Assembly: GCA_963966185.1 (NCBI GenBank) | Contig: CAWZYM010000210.1 | Span: 197,501 to 261,500, forward strand | Reading direction: 5' to 3' | Length of the DNA stretch: 64,000 nucleotides | From: Rhabditoides inermis | Taxonomy: Eukaryota > Nematoda > Chromadorea > Rhabditida > Rhabditidae | In this document: positions 11,554 through 22,765 of the stretch, one piece after another | Layout: the number at the start of each line of letters is the position of its first letter | How positions within the stretch are numbered: the stretch's first letter is position 1 | Notes under the pieces: generated by a model | The model's database searches: none | Told to the model about the DNA's origin: nothing | What the model saw: only the letters and a program-made list of their open reading frames with translations | Position numbers and translations under genes: made by a program

Positions 11554-12539
11554 ATCTCTTTCTCTATCTCGTCTACTTTCACTTATCCGCTGCGGTGACA
11601 ACAAAATTCTAGATACAGTACATACTATGCTCTCTTCTGTCTACTGTCACGTATCTGCTGTGCGGTGATAACAACTTTTTACAGACAGTACCAATCTCTT
11701 CTGTCTACTCTCACGTCTTAAAATATAATTCGACCGCCTGTGCTTGCCAAATGACATGTAAGGTGAACTCGATTCTCACCTCACCTCACTTCCTTTTGTC
11801 ACTGTACACATCGAAAAGAGGAATTTCAGTCTGAATAGGAATTACAGTCTGAATAAGTGTTGTACCCAAAAACCTATTTTCAACAAACAAAAAGTAAGCA
11901 GTCCATATTTCCAAATTACATATACAATGACTCTGTTGATGCCACGACTGCAAGAAAATACGCCGGCTGGCGCGCCCAAACACGTTGTGCGCATGTTTGA
12001 AGTAGTTGAATAGAGATTGAAGTTGGTTTGATCTTCACAAACAAAACATTATCTATTGACTGAACTCGACTTGAAACACTTTTATTGTCTTTTCCAGCCT
12101 TTAATATTTCGTTCATCATACGTTATTCGTTGAAGCCAGAAATTTTGTCTTTTTTAAACAGAATCAGTCCATTATTGTTTTATTTACACATGTTTATATC
12201 GTTAAAAAACATCACTGTGTAGATATGGGTCAGTAATTGCGAGTGCCAACTATTCGATATCGATCTGTTGACCTCGCGGCTGGTAGCGAGCAAGTAGGAG
12301 GGCGCGACTCCAGCAAGTAACGCGCGCTCAAAAATTGTTTAATACGGTTTGAAGACGAAGTCCGATTAATCTGAAATTTTTACAGAAGGGCTTTTTGGCC
12401 TATAAAAGCTTAAGTTTACAAATTGGACACTCTATCTCGCCTGTACGAAAAGTCGATCATATTCGCCATATTTGGTGACTTTTCAAAGAAGAAAACCAGT
12501 TTCTATAATCTATTATACGTAATCTTTTTTCTATTAAAT
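10815..12539 (+). repeat. Composite repeat copy 2 (hairpin, CT-rich minisatellite, body)
   Basis: Same order as 6570-8830: hairpin module, A-rich lead-in, CT-rich minisatellite with (TC)n near 11091-11111 and 11521-11550, then a body from about 11705 homologous to 8171-8770. Diverged by many indels. The 239-codon open frame at 10893-11612 is a shadow of the TC tracts. Confidence 0.75.
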
Positions 12540-13143
12540 TTTTATAGAAATCGAAGATCATGAATTTTGGGTGCATTTTGGGTACATTCGCCTATTTGGG
12601 CATGAAGATGAGGTCACAGGCAGCTGGTATCGCGGCTATCGATTTTTTCTAGGTCGATTCACCTACCCTCCAAGTTTGGTTCTAATTGAAGTATTTTGAA
12701 TTTTTTCTCCATAGTTAAGAGATTAGGTGATAACTATGATCAGAAGATCGCTATTGACGAGATATTTGGAATTTTGCGTACTCGGGGTCTGAAGAAACTT
12801 TTCAGAAGAAATCAGCAAATAGGGTATACTTTGAAAAGAGATAGCTCTCCGGAAAGAATGACAGACAGACAGACACCATAGTAAATATTAGTATGAAAGG
12901 GGGACTAGCGCTCCGGCGCGCTGTCGCGCGCCTCCGCACTAGGCAAACAATATACAAGAATAGACAAAATAGAAAAATAGTTGTTTTTTGCGTAGAAACA
13001 TGTAGCTCTTTCAAGTTCTGTCTGTTTTAACTATATCTCTCCTATTTTTTCTTCTGTTTTCTTTCTCATTTTCTCTGTTTTCAACTCATTAATTCCTCAT
13101 CCCCCATCTCTCTCCCCTACCTTTTCTCTTCTCTCTCTTTCTT

Positions 13144-13183
<40 letters not shown>

Positions 13184-13540
13184 CCTTTCTCTCTCTACCT
13201 CCGTCTCTCTCTTTCTCACTTTCTTTTATTTCTCTCTCGTCTATTTTCACGTCTCCGCAGCGGTGACAACAACATTCTAGAAAAATTACTATGGTATCTT
13301 CTGTCTACCCTTCTACTCTCACTTCTCCGTCTCTCTCTTTCTCACTTTCTTTTCTCTCTCTCGTCTATTCTCACGTCTCCGCAGCGGTGACAACAACATT
13401 CTAGAGAAATTACTATGGTGTTTTCTATATACTCTTCTACTCTGTCTGCAGTAGTCACTGCGACTTTCGAGAGACAGTTATGCCTACTCTCTCTCCTCCC
13501 TCCTCCTCCCCCCCCCCCCCCCCTCTCTCTCTCTCTCCAT
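12540..13540 (+). repeat. Second copy of the left-edge repeat plus a CT-rich minisatellite
   Basis: 12540-12945 repeats 1-415 of this window, including the hairpin module. It is followed by a CT-rich unit set with (TC)n around 13145-13180 and a run of about 14 C near 13509-13522. No gene. Confidence 0.75.
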
Positions 13541-13601
13541 ATTAAAAAACCCAAAAGAGTGTGGTGTCACGCGAGGTCTCTTCTCGCAAGTATTCGCTAG
13601 A
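13541..13601 (+). pseudogene. Two short fragments of the chemoreceptor introns
   Basis: 13541-13573 is the reverse complement of part of 20745-20780 (receptor intron 2). 13574-13601 is a direct copy of about 20139-20163 (receptor intron 1). The two are joined directly. This is a scar of the local rearrangement, not a gene. Confidence 0.7.
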
Positions 13602-13900
13602 GTGCCGGGGGCGCGGCTCAGTGGATAGAGCGTTCGTCTCTCAATCTCACGGTCGCTGGTTCGATCCCCCTCGGAGTCAACCATTCTTGCGAAATTCACC
13701 ACGCCCCTGTGGTGTGGCAATCCACTTTCATGGTAGCCAGAAGGCGTCACAGCACCATCTACGGACTCAAGAACGGAATTCAAGACGTCCGACGCCACCC
13801 AACCCAACTACCTCTGCTGACGTCGTCGTAATCCAAGAACCCTATCTTGTTCTCGACTAGGAGGACCCCGGATTCAACCGGCTAAACAAAAAAAAAGAGT
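13602..13900 (+). mobile_element. tRNA-derived SINE
   Basis: The head (about 13603-13677) has a pol III A box within GGCTCAGTGGATAG and a B box GGTTCGATCCC, 30-odd bp apart as in a tRNA. The acceptor and anticodon stems do not pair properly, so it is not a working tRNA. A unique body of ~200 bp follows and ends in a short A-rich tail (13884-13896). The flanking sequence exists without the insert at about 20155-20180. There gctagag runs straight into the T-run, which defines an empty site and a short (about 4 bp, agag) target duplication. Confidence 0.75.
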
Positions 13901-14003
13901 TTTTTTAGGTGAGTACTTGCAGAGTCTAGTGTGGCTCGCGTTCAATGTGCTGTGGGACCGTGCGATGAAGACGGGTCTGCTCATGAAGACGGGTCTGCTC
14001 AAC
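13899..14003 (+). pseudogene. Partial copy of chemoreceptor exon 2
   Basis: Direct copy of about 20161-20247: end of intron 1 and start of exon 2. It contains an extra 18-bp tandem duplication (13965-13982 repeated at 13983-14000) that would insert six residues in frame. It then jumps into sulfotransferase sequence. Confidence 0.75.
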
Positions 14004-14132
14004 GAAAGTTTCCGGGTATGTCTCTTCGTTGATCTATAACAATCGGATATGTTTACATTTTTAATCAACTATTTTTCACCTGCTTGGTAAATCTGTCGTA
14101 TTCCGAAAGAATAAAACACGTCATGTTTTGGT
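14003..14132 (-). pseudogene. Partial copy of sulfotransferase exons 7-8
   Basis: 14003-14132 matches 18116-18245 base for base in the same orientation. It carries part of exon 8, intron 7 and part of exon 7 of the minus-strand sulfotransferase. The flanking exons are missing, so it cannot be expressed as an enzyme. Confidence 0.8.
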
Positions 14133-14133
14133 T

Positions 14134-14228
14134 GCCTCACTTCTTCTCCCTTTCTACTCGAGTACATTGTGAGAATGTTCTACCACGACTTCAAAATGTT
14201 CAACTACAAGCTACCGGAAGGGTTCTAA
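14134..14228 (+). pseudogene. Inverted copy of the last sulfotransferase exon
   Basis: Reverse complement of 17335-17429, containing the C-terminal codons and stop of the sulfotransferase, here on the plus strand. It is the outer end of the larger inverted segment 14134-16345. Confidence 0.8.
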
Positions 14229-16345
14229 TAAGATTGTTCGAAATAAAATAAACAAGTTTATTTATTTGTGTAGACCAAAATTGTCTCTGATTTTTTTTTG
14301 TTGAAAATCAGGGTTACATGAGTGCGAGAATGACGACGAGAAAGCATTTAGACTAGACATATAATAAGTGAACATGTGAATGGTGATAAGAAATAGTAGG
14401 GAACAATCCAGTTTCGGCTCCTACCACCTGACTGAACTGTTCGGACAGTCTCATACGAGGCGGAGCACTCATCAGAGATGACCACGCATGAGAGGTTAAC
14501 ACAAACATATAAGACAGAGACAACAACAAACATATACTAGTTAGTAAATATTATAAAATAATGATCAAAACAAAAAAAAACAAAAAAAAAACAATAACTA
14601 AACTGGAAAGCCGTTGCGAGGGGGATATGCGGGAGAAGAGTAGATGTGGCAGCGGCAATATGTAGCAGACTGAGTGGACTACCGCCAGACTGCGCCGGGT
14701 CGATTTCGCCCATGTCATTCAATTCACCGCACAGTCACAGTCACTGTGTCTGGTCGACGTCTGATGGTTGTGGGAAAGCAAGTGAGGGAGATAATGCACA
14801 TTTCGCGATATATCGATAAAAAAAACTTTTTAGATTTGAAGTTTGAACCGGAGTTCGGCAATTGCGTTAAAAAAGAGAATCGATCATTCTTTTCGCTTAT
14901 TGTTCTGGTTCACGGAAACGTAACACCTAGTTTGTTTTCACTTTCTCTGCTCTCTCCTAAACTATCATCTAGATTTATGAATAGTGGGTATAAGTAACGA
15001 GCGGGGCTAAAGCCCCGCCCTTTTTTGTGTGTCGACCAATAGGTATTTCCGCGCCCAACTGTCAGTATGGTGGCAGCAGTGAGTAGGGCGACGCATGAGA
15101 TGGTCAGCCCGCCCCACACAGCACTTAACTGAGACTCGTCAAACTGAAATGCGAATGTAGTCGTCTGTCTCTTTGAAGTTTTTTTTTGCCTTCGAAACGC
15201 AACTGTGATTTTAATGTGTTTTCGAATATGTGTTTCTATGAGTCTGCATACACGTACACCTTTCATTTTCGGTGAAGTGAGACGTGACTTTTCTGTTTGC
15301 AAGCAGTTTCTGTTCCTCAACAGCCTTGGTCCAACCCACCTCGGATCCCGGTGCTCGCAAGTAGTCCATCCCTATCGGCACCACACCAATGTCCACGAGA
15401 GGTGCGTTGTCGCCGAATCTATAAAAAAAAAATTACATTAACATTCCACTTTACCACATTCCAGACATTGCGTCCACTACTGATAAACCTGATAAGAGAC
15501 GTGTCGTGTCTACCTGTCGATTGGCCGCAGCCGTACCGAGGCGATGAGAAGAGGCCGGTAGGCAAACACCGGCAACACATGCGTCACCACCACAACCACC
15601 GAGAAGTAGCTGCGCCATTTCTGATGAAAACGTGTCGACAAATGGCAATCGAAAGGAAAAAAAGAGATAAATGATAGAAATCATTTCTGCCGATTGCCAG
15701 TAGCAATCCTTCACGTATGTAGTATGTTTATACACGCATATTAAAAAACCCAAAAGAGTGTGGTGTCACGCGAGCAGTTTTTATGACATGTTACATGTTA
15801 TGTGAACATATTGTTACGTGAAACAAAAAACAACCCGTTTTTGTTTCAGTGTTCATGAACCTTGCAACTTTAACAAAACTTTTACTCGTCAGTCGTGAGA
15901 TGATTTTAGTCAAAGAGACGGCGGGCAAATAAAAGAAGCCGGCATAAATAAGCCGCATCACACTCGAGCTCGCGCTGTCTGACCTTTTTGATTTGCGAGT
16001 TTTGCTAACTGACTCCGGCTGGCAAAAGGAAAAACTACTCCTCATGCGGCGACTAAAACTTTAGCTAAACGTACAGTATTGAAATGCGCTTTTAATTGTG
16101 GTAAGTGTAGTATACCTGCTCGAATTTGGTTGGCCACAGAACGCAGCTAAAGCGATTGTACTGCATGACAATCATCATGAACAGAGAGGAGGCGAGGAAG
16201 TAGTAGGACATGACGTGTAGTGGGGTGAGCGCGTGTGTGTAGGCAGAGAAGCGGGAGAGGTAGAACGAGTTGAGCAGACCCGTCTTCATCGCACGGTCCC
16301 ACAGCACATTGAACGCGAGCCACACTAGACTCTGCAAGTACTCAC
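14134..16345 (-). pseudogene. Inverted partial copy of the chemoreceptor gene (exons 2-5 and downstream)
   Basis: Minus-strand exons 16116-16331, 15514-15620, 15340-15418 and from 15143 downward match exons 2-5 of the receptor at 19906-21452, with intact phase and splice sites. Exon 1 is missing; the copy stops at about 16345 within intron 1. Beyond exon 5 it continues (15060 to 14230) through the receptor's 3' side into the tail of a convergent sulfotransferase, which shows the order in the parent locus. The outer part (14134 to about 15195) is also the reverse complement of 16363-17429, so the whole forms a large imperfect palindrome. Confidence 0.8.
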
Positions 16346-16362
16346 CTAAAAAAAAAAACTCT

Positions 16363-17228
16363 TGCGTTTCGAAGGCAAAAAAAAAACTTCAAAGAGACAG
16401 ACGACTACATTCGCATTTCAGTTTGACGAGTCTCAGTTAAGTGCTGTGTGGGGCGGGCTGACCATCTCATGCGTCGCCCTACTCACTGCTGCCACCATAC
16501 TGACAGTTGGGCGCGGAAATACCTATTGGTCGACACACAAAAAAGGGCGGGGCTTTAGCCCCGCTCGTTACTTATACCCACTATTCATAAATCTAGATGA
16601 TAGTTTAGGAGAGAGCAGAGAAAGTGAAAACAAACTAGGTGTTACGTTTCCGTGAACCAGAACAATAAGCGAAAAGAATGATCGATTCTCTTTTTTAACG
16701 CAATTGCCGAACTCCGGTTCAAACTTCAAATCTAAAAAGTTTTTTATCGATATATCGCGAAATGTGCATTATCTCCCTCACTTGCTTTCCCACAACCATC
16801 AGACGTCGACCAGACACAGTGACTGTGACTGTGCGGTGAATTGAATGACATGGGCGAAATCGACCCGGCGCAGTCTGGCGGTAGTCCACTCAGTCTGCTA
16901 CATATTGCCGCTGCCACATCTACTCTTCTCCCGCATATCCCCCTCGCAACGGCTTTCCAGTTGAGTTATTGTTTTTTTTTGTTTTTTTTTGTTTTGATCA
17001 TTATTTTATAATATTTACTAACTAGTATATGTTTGTTGTTGTCTCTGTCTTATATGTTTGTGTTAACCTCTCATGCGTGGTCATCTCTGATGAGTGCTCC
17101 GCCTCGTATGAGACTGTCCGAACAGTTCAGTCAGGTGGTAGGAGCCGAAACTGGATTGTTCCCTACTATTTCTTATCACCATTCACATGTTCACTTATTA
17201 TATGTCTAGTCTAAATGCTTTCTCGTCG
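16363..17228 (+). pseudogene. 3' portion of a chemoreceptor copy (exon 5 onward)
   Basis: Starts in the receptor intron before exon 5 (equivalent to about 21313) and contains exon 5 from about 16424. It then runs on through sequence that the plus-strand receptor at 19906 has lost to the satellite. The last exons are not resolved. Open stretches at 16858-16980 and 17029-17214 could hold them, but no frame gives a convincing seventh helix. A word close to the sulfotransferase exon-2 sequence (DMGEIDP versus DMDEIDP) sits near 16860. It ends where it meets the convergent sulfotransferase. Confidence 0.6.
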
Positions 17229-17310
17229 TCATTCTCGCACTCATGTAACCCTGATTTTCAACAAAAAAAAAATCAGAGACAATTTTGGTCTACACAAATA
17301 AATAAACTTG

Positions 17311-17321
17311 TTTATTTTATT
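17311..17321 (-). terminator. Sulfotransferase poly(A) signals
   Basis: Two overlapping AATAAA hexamers on the minus strand (17316-17321 and 17311-17316), 14-24 nt past the stop codon at 17335-17337. Confidence 0.7.
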
Positions 17322-17334
17322 TCGAACAATCTTA

Positions 17335-17771
17335 TTAGAACCCTTCCGGTAGCTTGTAGTTGAACATTTTGAAGTCGTGGTAGAACATTCTCACAATGTA
17401 CTCGAGTAGAAAGGGAGAAGAAGTGAGGCGGTCGTAGAGGAACCTGAAAAACAACAATGTTCTCACTGTTCTTGATTTTCCTGTAATACTCATTTTCACA
17501 CATGAAAATCAGCGTATCAAATAAAAATGCCCGACGGATTCCACAATAAAGCGTTTTCTCAGTGTTCGTACTCACGTTCTCGCCTTGCTTTGTATGGTCG
17601 AGTGGCCAGTGCGACCGGCTGTGATCTCATCTCGAATGAAACGGCGCTCAGATGACGTCACCTGGTAACAAAGTTCACCTCTCTCTAACAATTGTAAGAT
17701 CGCAAAAAGGAAACTACGAGGAACCGGCGAGGAGTGGAGATTGGCGAAAAGGGAGGGGGGAGCGAGAAAGA

Positions 17772-17838
<67 letters not shown>

Positions 17839-17861
17839 TTAGAGAGAGTGAGAGGGATAAA

Positions 17862-17906
<45 letters not shown>

Positions 17907-19441
17907 GATCTCTCACATTCTGTCTCTCCAGCACTCGCATCAGGTCGCTCATCATCTGCTTGGACGGGTCGCTGGAGTATCTGATGAGGTCGTACCTCCC
18001 CAAGTTTGATTGCATGTCGCACCGCCTGAACACTTTCTGTTCTCTCTTCAAATTTTATCTCTCCTTCTCTCTCTCTCTCTCTCTCACCAGTGTTGCGGGA
18101 AAAAGTGCACGTCTTCGAAAGTTTCCGGGTATGTCTCTTCGTTGATCTATAACAATCGGATATGTTTACATTTTTAATCAACTATTTTTCACCTGCTTGG
18201 TAAATCTGTCGTATTCCGAAAGAATAAAACACGTCATGTTTTGGTGGCAGCCGTTACAAAATGGAGGTAAAGGTGTACTGAAAAAAGTTACAATTAACTT
18301 TCTAAAGAAACCTTTGAAATTTGACTATTGTTTTGAGCGAACAATGAAGATGACACAGATAATTGGTTGTAAATGTTAGATATGTCGCTAACCAAGTTGT
18401 GAAACCATTCTACCGTATACAGCGGTCAATGAATCCGGATATGAACCGATCCACAGGCTCTCGCGTGACAAAGGCGTAGCGCCATGCCGTGTCTTCCTAG
18501 AGTAATAAATGAGGTTATTTAAAATAGGTTTTTTTTCAATCTCTCTCACCTCGGTAATTGTTTGATTAATTTCCATTTCTGAGACGTACTGATACGCGTT
18601 GTTCTTACAAAATCTAGAAATGATAATTTGCAAATCACTTGTCAACACCAATCGCCCACCCTCCGTTGCTCTCTGTGATGAAGTGGTGTCCACTCTCGCG
18701 GAACGCCTTGGGATCGCTGAGGTAGCACATCACAGCCGTCATTATAGTCGACATGGACTTGTGGTTGAAGCACGACATCAGCTTGTTGCGAGACGAGACC
18801 TATGCTTGTTTCGCGGAATTTGTGTGACGTCAGGTTGCTTGACAGGTTACAATAGCTAGATGTAATTTCGAAGCAATACGTTTGTGGTTGTAAATTGCAG
18901 TAGACATGAGTGTTCTCACTCGTATCATGCTGGTGAAGTTCTGTCCGCTGGGGAAGGCGGGTAGACACGCGTCGCTCGATTCGCACAGCTCTGCTGCCGA
19001 CACATTCGATGCGCGCCGGGGCAGCGGCTGAAGCATTTGAGTTTACTGAAAACCAGTCACTACAGCTGCAGCCATCTTTTTTCTAGTGCTATCGATTAGG
19101 GCGACAAAGTTGTTTTTACCCAAAGTCACAATGTCTTTGTTCAGCTCTCATCTTGACTCGTACGGAACCGTGTTCAAACAAGCACACTCACATCGCTGTT
19201 CTGTCGAATGACCGGGTCGATTTCGTCCATGTCGGCATTACAAGCGCACTCCTAGAAAGATGCATTACAGTTCATGAGAACAATAACACATCGTTTCGGA
19301 ATGTCTCACCGGACACCGCGGTTTTAGCAGTTTCTTCTCCAGCTTGTTGATGCGGATAGCCTGTTGTTTATGACGAACGGAGATGACCACACAGTAGAGC
19401 AGCAGCAGCGCCACCGCGAGATTCGGCACATGTCGGGTCAT
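17335..19441 (-). CDS. Nematode carbohydrate sulfotransferase (Sulfotransfer_2 type), 11 exons
   Basis: Exons on the minus strand: 19441-19310, 19251-19192, 19027-18920, 18799-18639, 18613-18550, 18496-18414, 18277-18193, 18146-18088, 18025-17917, 17661-17576, 17443-17335. All junctions are GT-AG and in phase, giving 351 residues, a normal length for the family. Residues 7-21 form one hydrophobic helix after a short basic N-terminus: a type II Golgi anchor. The 5'-phosphosulfate-binding loop is NKLMSCFNHKSMST; the 3'-phosphate motif is TREPVDRFISGF. Then come CNGCHQNMTC, EDVHFFPQHWRC, TAGRTGHST and a YHDF C-terminus, all typical of the worm-expanded PAPS-dependent carbohydrate sulfotransferases (family knowledge). 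It would transfer sulfate from PAPS to a sugar in the Golgi; the substrate is unknown. Introns 8 and 9 carry long (GA)n/(TC)n runs. Fragments of this gene occur at 14003-14228 and 19468-19490. Confidence 0.88.
17770..17905. repeat. (GA)n microsatellite inside a sulfotransferase intron
   Basis: Two long GA tracts (about 17773-17830 and 17866-17905) in the intron between exons 9 and 10. A shorter (TC)n run at about 18064-18085 fills the intron between exons 8 and 9. Confidence 0.9.
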
Positions 19442-19467
19442 TGCAATGACGGCTATTTCAGGCGGAA

Positions 19468-19490
19468 TGTCACGCGAGAGCCTGTGGATC
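19468..19490 (+). pseudogene. 23-bp inverted scrap of sulfotransferase exon 6
   Basis: Exact reverse complement of 18448-18470, the stretch encoding the TREPVD part of the 3'-phosphate motif, lying just upstream of the gene's own ATG. Probably a templated insertion made during the local rearrangement. Confidence 0.65.
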
Positions 19491-19905
19491 TTTTTTTTTC
19501 AGGCACCTTTTGTCTCGCAGGTGCCTCAATCGTCCGCTGAGATGCTTATCTGCCGGCGCGCATGCTAGAACAGATACCATCGCTCGCACCCGGTCTTTTC
19601 CGAAACATTTTCGAGAGACACGCAGACGTATTGTTCACGTGAATTCGATCTTTGGATTTGGAACTGATGGATTCATGATGAACGTAACATGTGAGCGTGA
19701 TTTGAACAAAAAAAGTAGTACTCGAGTTGAAAATACAGCATCATAGAACGCGTGGGAGTTTCCTGCAAAAGCGCATTCCTGGAAATACACGTACTACAAA
19801 AGATCACGCGAGAGTTGGTCCAAAATAGTGTGTTGCGTGACTATCTGCATGCAAAAATATTTATCGTTAGTTTCAAATCCAACTAAAATTCTGTCCGCAT
19901 TAGTG

Positions 19906-21452
19906 ATGGAGGAACAGTTCCTGTCCAATCAGGCGCAGTTCAACCAAGTGTTCTTCGTGGTGCAGTGTGTGTACGGCCTGCCCTCCGTCCTCCTCACCCT
20001 TCTCATCATGCGTGTCATATGGCGACTGAAGGAATTCCGCGCACAGTCATTTTTCCGCCTTCAACTCATCGCCAGCGCCACGGTGAGTGCGCGAGGAATC
20101 AGTACGCGGATGAGTCTTCATGCTACAACACAAAAAGTCTCTTCTCGCAAGTATTCGCTAGAGTTTTTTTAGGTGAGTACTTGCAGAGTCTAGTGTGGCT
20201 CGCGTTCAATGTGCTGTGGGACCGTGCGATGAAGACGGGTCTGCTCAACTCGTTCTACCTCTCCCGCTTCTCTGCCTACACACACGCGCTCACCCCACTA
20301 CACGTCATGTCCTACTACTTCCTCGCCTCCTCTCTGTTCATGATGATTGTCATGCAGTACAATCGCTTTAGCTGCGTTCTGTGGCCAACCAAATTCGAGC
20401 AGGTATACTACACTTACCACAATTAAAAGCGCATTTCAATACTGTACGTTTAGCTAAAGTTTTAGTCGCCGCATGAGGAGTAGTTTTTCCTTTTGCCAGC
20501 CGGAGTCAGTTAGCAAAACTCGCAAATCAAAAAGGTCAGACAGCGCGAGCTCGAGTGTGATGCGGCTTATTTATGCCGGCTTCTTTTATTTGCCCGCCGT
20601 CTCTTTGACTAAAATCATCTCACGACTGACGAGTAAAAGTTTTGTTAAAGTTGCAAGGTTCATGAACACTGAAACAAAAACGGGTTGTTTTTTGTTTCAC
20701 GTAACAATAAGTTCACATAACATGTAACATGTCATAAAAACTGCTCGCGTGACACCACACTCTTTTGGGTTTTTTAATATGCGTGTATAAACATACTACA
20801 TACGTGAAGGATTGCTACTGGCAATCGGCAGAAATGATTTCTATCATTTATCTCTTTTTTTCCTTTCGATTGCCATTTGTCGACACGTTTTCATCAGAAA
20901 TGGCGCAGCTACTTCTCGGTGGTTGTGGTGGTGACGCATGTGTTGCCGGTGTTTGCCTACCGGCCTCTTCTCATCGCCTCGGTACGGCTGCGGCCAATCG
21001 ACAGGTAGACACGACACGTCTCTTATCAGGTTTATCAGTAGTGGACGCAATGTCTGGAATGTGGTAAAGTGGAATGTTAATGTAATTTTTTTTATAGATT
21101 CGGCGACAACGCACCTCTCGTGGACATTGGTGTGGTGCCGATAGGGATGGACTACTTGCGAGCACCGGGATCCGAGGTGGGTTGGACCAAGGCTGTTGAG
21201 GAACAGAAACTGCTTGCAAACAGAAAAGTCACGTCTCACTTCACCGAAAATGAAAGGTGTACGTGTATGCAGACTCATAGAAACACATATTCGAAAACAC
21301 ATTAAAATCACAGTTGCGTTTCGAAGGCAAAAAAAAACTTCAAAGAGACAGACGACTACATTCGCATTTCAGTTTGACGAGTCTCAGTTAAGTGCTGTGT
21401 GGGGCGGGCTGACCATCTCATGCGTCGCCCTACTCACTGCTGCCACCATACT
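19906..21452 (+). CDS. Srg-like nematode serpentine chemoreceptor, 3' truncated by satellite DNA
   Basis: Exons 19906-20082, 20187-20402, 20898-21004, 21098-21176 and 21373-21452 (cut). Phases agree at every junction. Exon 2 must start after the TTGCAG at 20181-20186, because the earlier AG leads to a stop. Helix 1 contains YGLPSVLLTLLIMRV. The next helices include SLVWLAFNVLW and a third-helix segment MSYYFLASSLFMMIVMQYNR followed by FSCVLWPTKFEQKW, then SYFSVVVVVTHVLPVF. The NRF...P..FE..W pattern after helix 3 is characteristic of Srg receptors (family knowledge). These act as G-protein-coupled chemosensory receptors in neuronal membranes. At 21453, within what should be helix 6, the sequence switches to the 159-bp satellite, so this copy is probably a pseudogene. 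An in-frame ATG also exists at 19828; 19906 is preferred because it sits just before the first helix. Confidence 0.75.
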
Positions 21453-22765
21453 ACTGTGACTGTCTCGTCTCTCATCGAATCTCGTCTCTACACCGACGAC
21501 AGACATCGCAATCAGCTAGAATGAGCGACTAAAAGAAAAAGTTGAAATTTGTATGAAGAGTGGCCCTTTTCAAAATGTTCACCAGCACCGTTTCAGTCTG
21601 TCCAGACTGTGTATGACTGTCTCGTCTCTCATCGAATCTCGTCTCTCTACATCGACGACAGACATCGCAATCAGCTAGAATGAGCGACTAAAACGAAAAG
21701 TTGAAATTTGTATGAAGAGTGGCCCTTTTTTAAATGTTCAGCAGCACCGTTTCAGTCTGTCCAGACTGTGTATGACTGTCTCGTCTCTCATCGAATCTTG
21801 TCTCTCTACACTGACGACAGACATCGTAATCAGCTAGAATGAGCGACTTAAACGAAAAGTTGAAATTTTTATGAAGAGTGGCTCTTTCTTAAATGTTCAG
21901 CAGCATCGTTTTAGTCTGTCCAGACTGTGTATGACTGTCTCGTCTCTCATCGAATCTCGTCTCTCTACACCGTTGACAGACATCGCAATCAGCTAGAATG
22001 AGCGACTAAAAGGAAAAGTTGAAATTTGTATAAAGAGTGACCCTTTCTAAAATGTTCAGCAGCACCGTTTTAGTCTGTCCAGACTGTGTATGACTGTCTC
22101 GTCTCTCATCGAATCTCGTCTCTCTACATCGACGACAGACATCGCAATCAGCTAGAATGAGCGACTAAAAGGAAAAGTTGAAATTTGTATAAAGAGTGAC
22201 CCTCTCTAAAATGTTCACCAGCACCGCTTTAGTCTGTCCAGACTGTGTATGACTGTCTCGTCTCTCATCGAGTCTCGTCTCTCTACACCGACGACAGACA
22301 TCGCAATCAGCTAGAATGAACGACTAAAAGGAAAAGTTGAAATTTGTATGAAGAGTGACCTTTTTTTAAATTTTCAGCAGCTTCTTTTCAGTCTAAACAG
22401 ATTGTATATGACTGTCTCGTCTCTCATCGAATCTCGTCTCTCTGCACTGACGACAGACATCGTAATCAGCTAGAATGAGCGACTAAAACGAAAAGTTGAA
22501 ATTTGTATGAAGAGTGACCCTTTCTAAAATGTTCAGCAGATTCGTTTTAGTCTGTCCAGACTGTGTATGACTGTCTCGTCTCTCATCGAATCTCGTCTCT
22601 CTACATCGACGACACACATCGCAATCAGATAGAATGAGCGACTAAAACGAAAAGTTGAAATTTGTATGAAGAGTGACCCTTTCTAAAATGTTCAGCAGTT
22701 TCGTTTTAGTCTGTCTAGACTGTATATGACTGTCTCGTCTCTCATCGAATCTCGTCTCTCTACAC

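Noticed and set aside
13603..13677. A functional tRNA gene
   Set aside because: A and B boxes and spacing are right, but acceptor and anticodon stems do not pair; it is the head of a SINE.
20178..20187. Receptor exon 2 starting at the first AG (before GTGAGTAC)
   Set aside because: That choice puts a stop seven codons in; the TTGCAG a few bases later gives an open in-phase exon.
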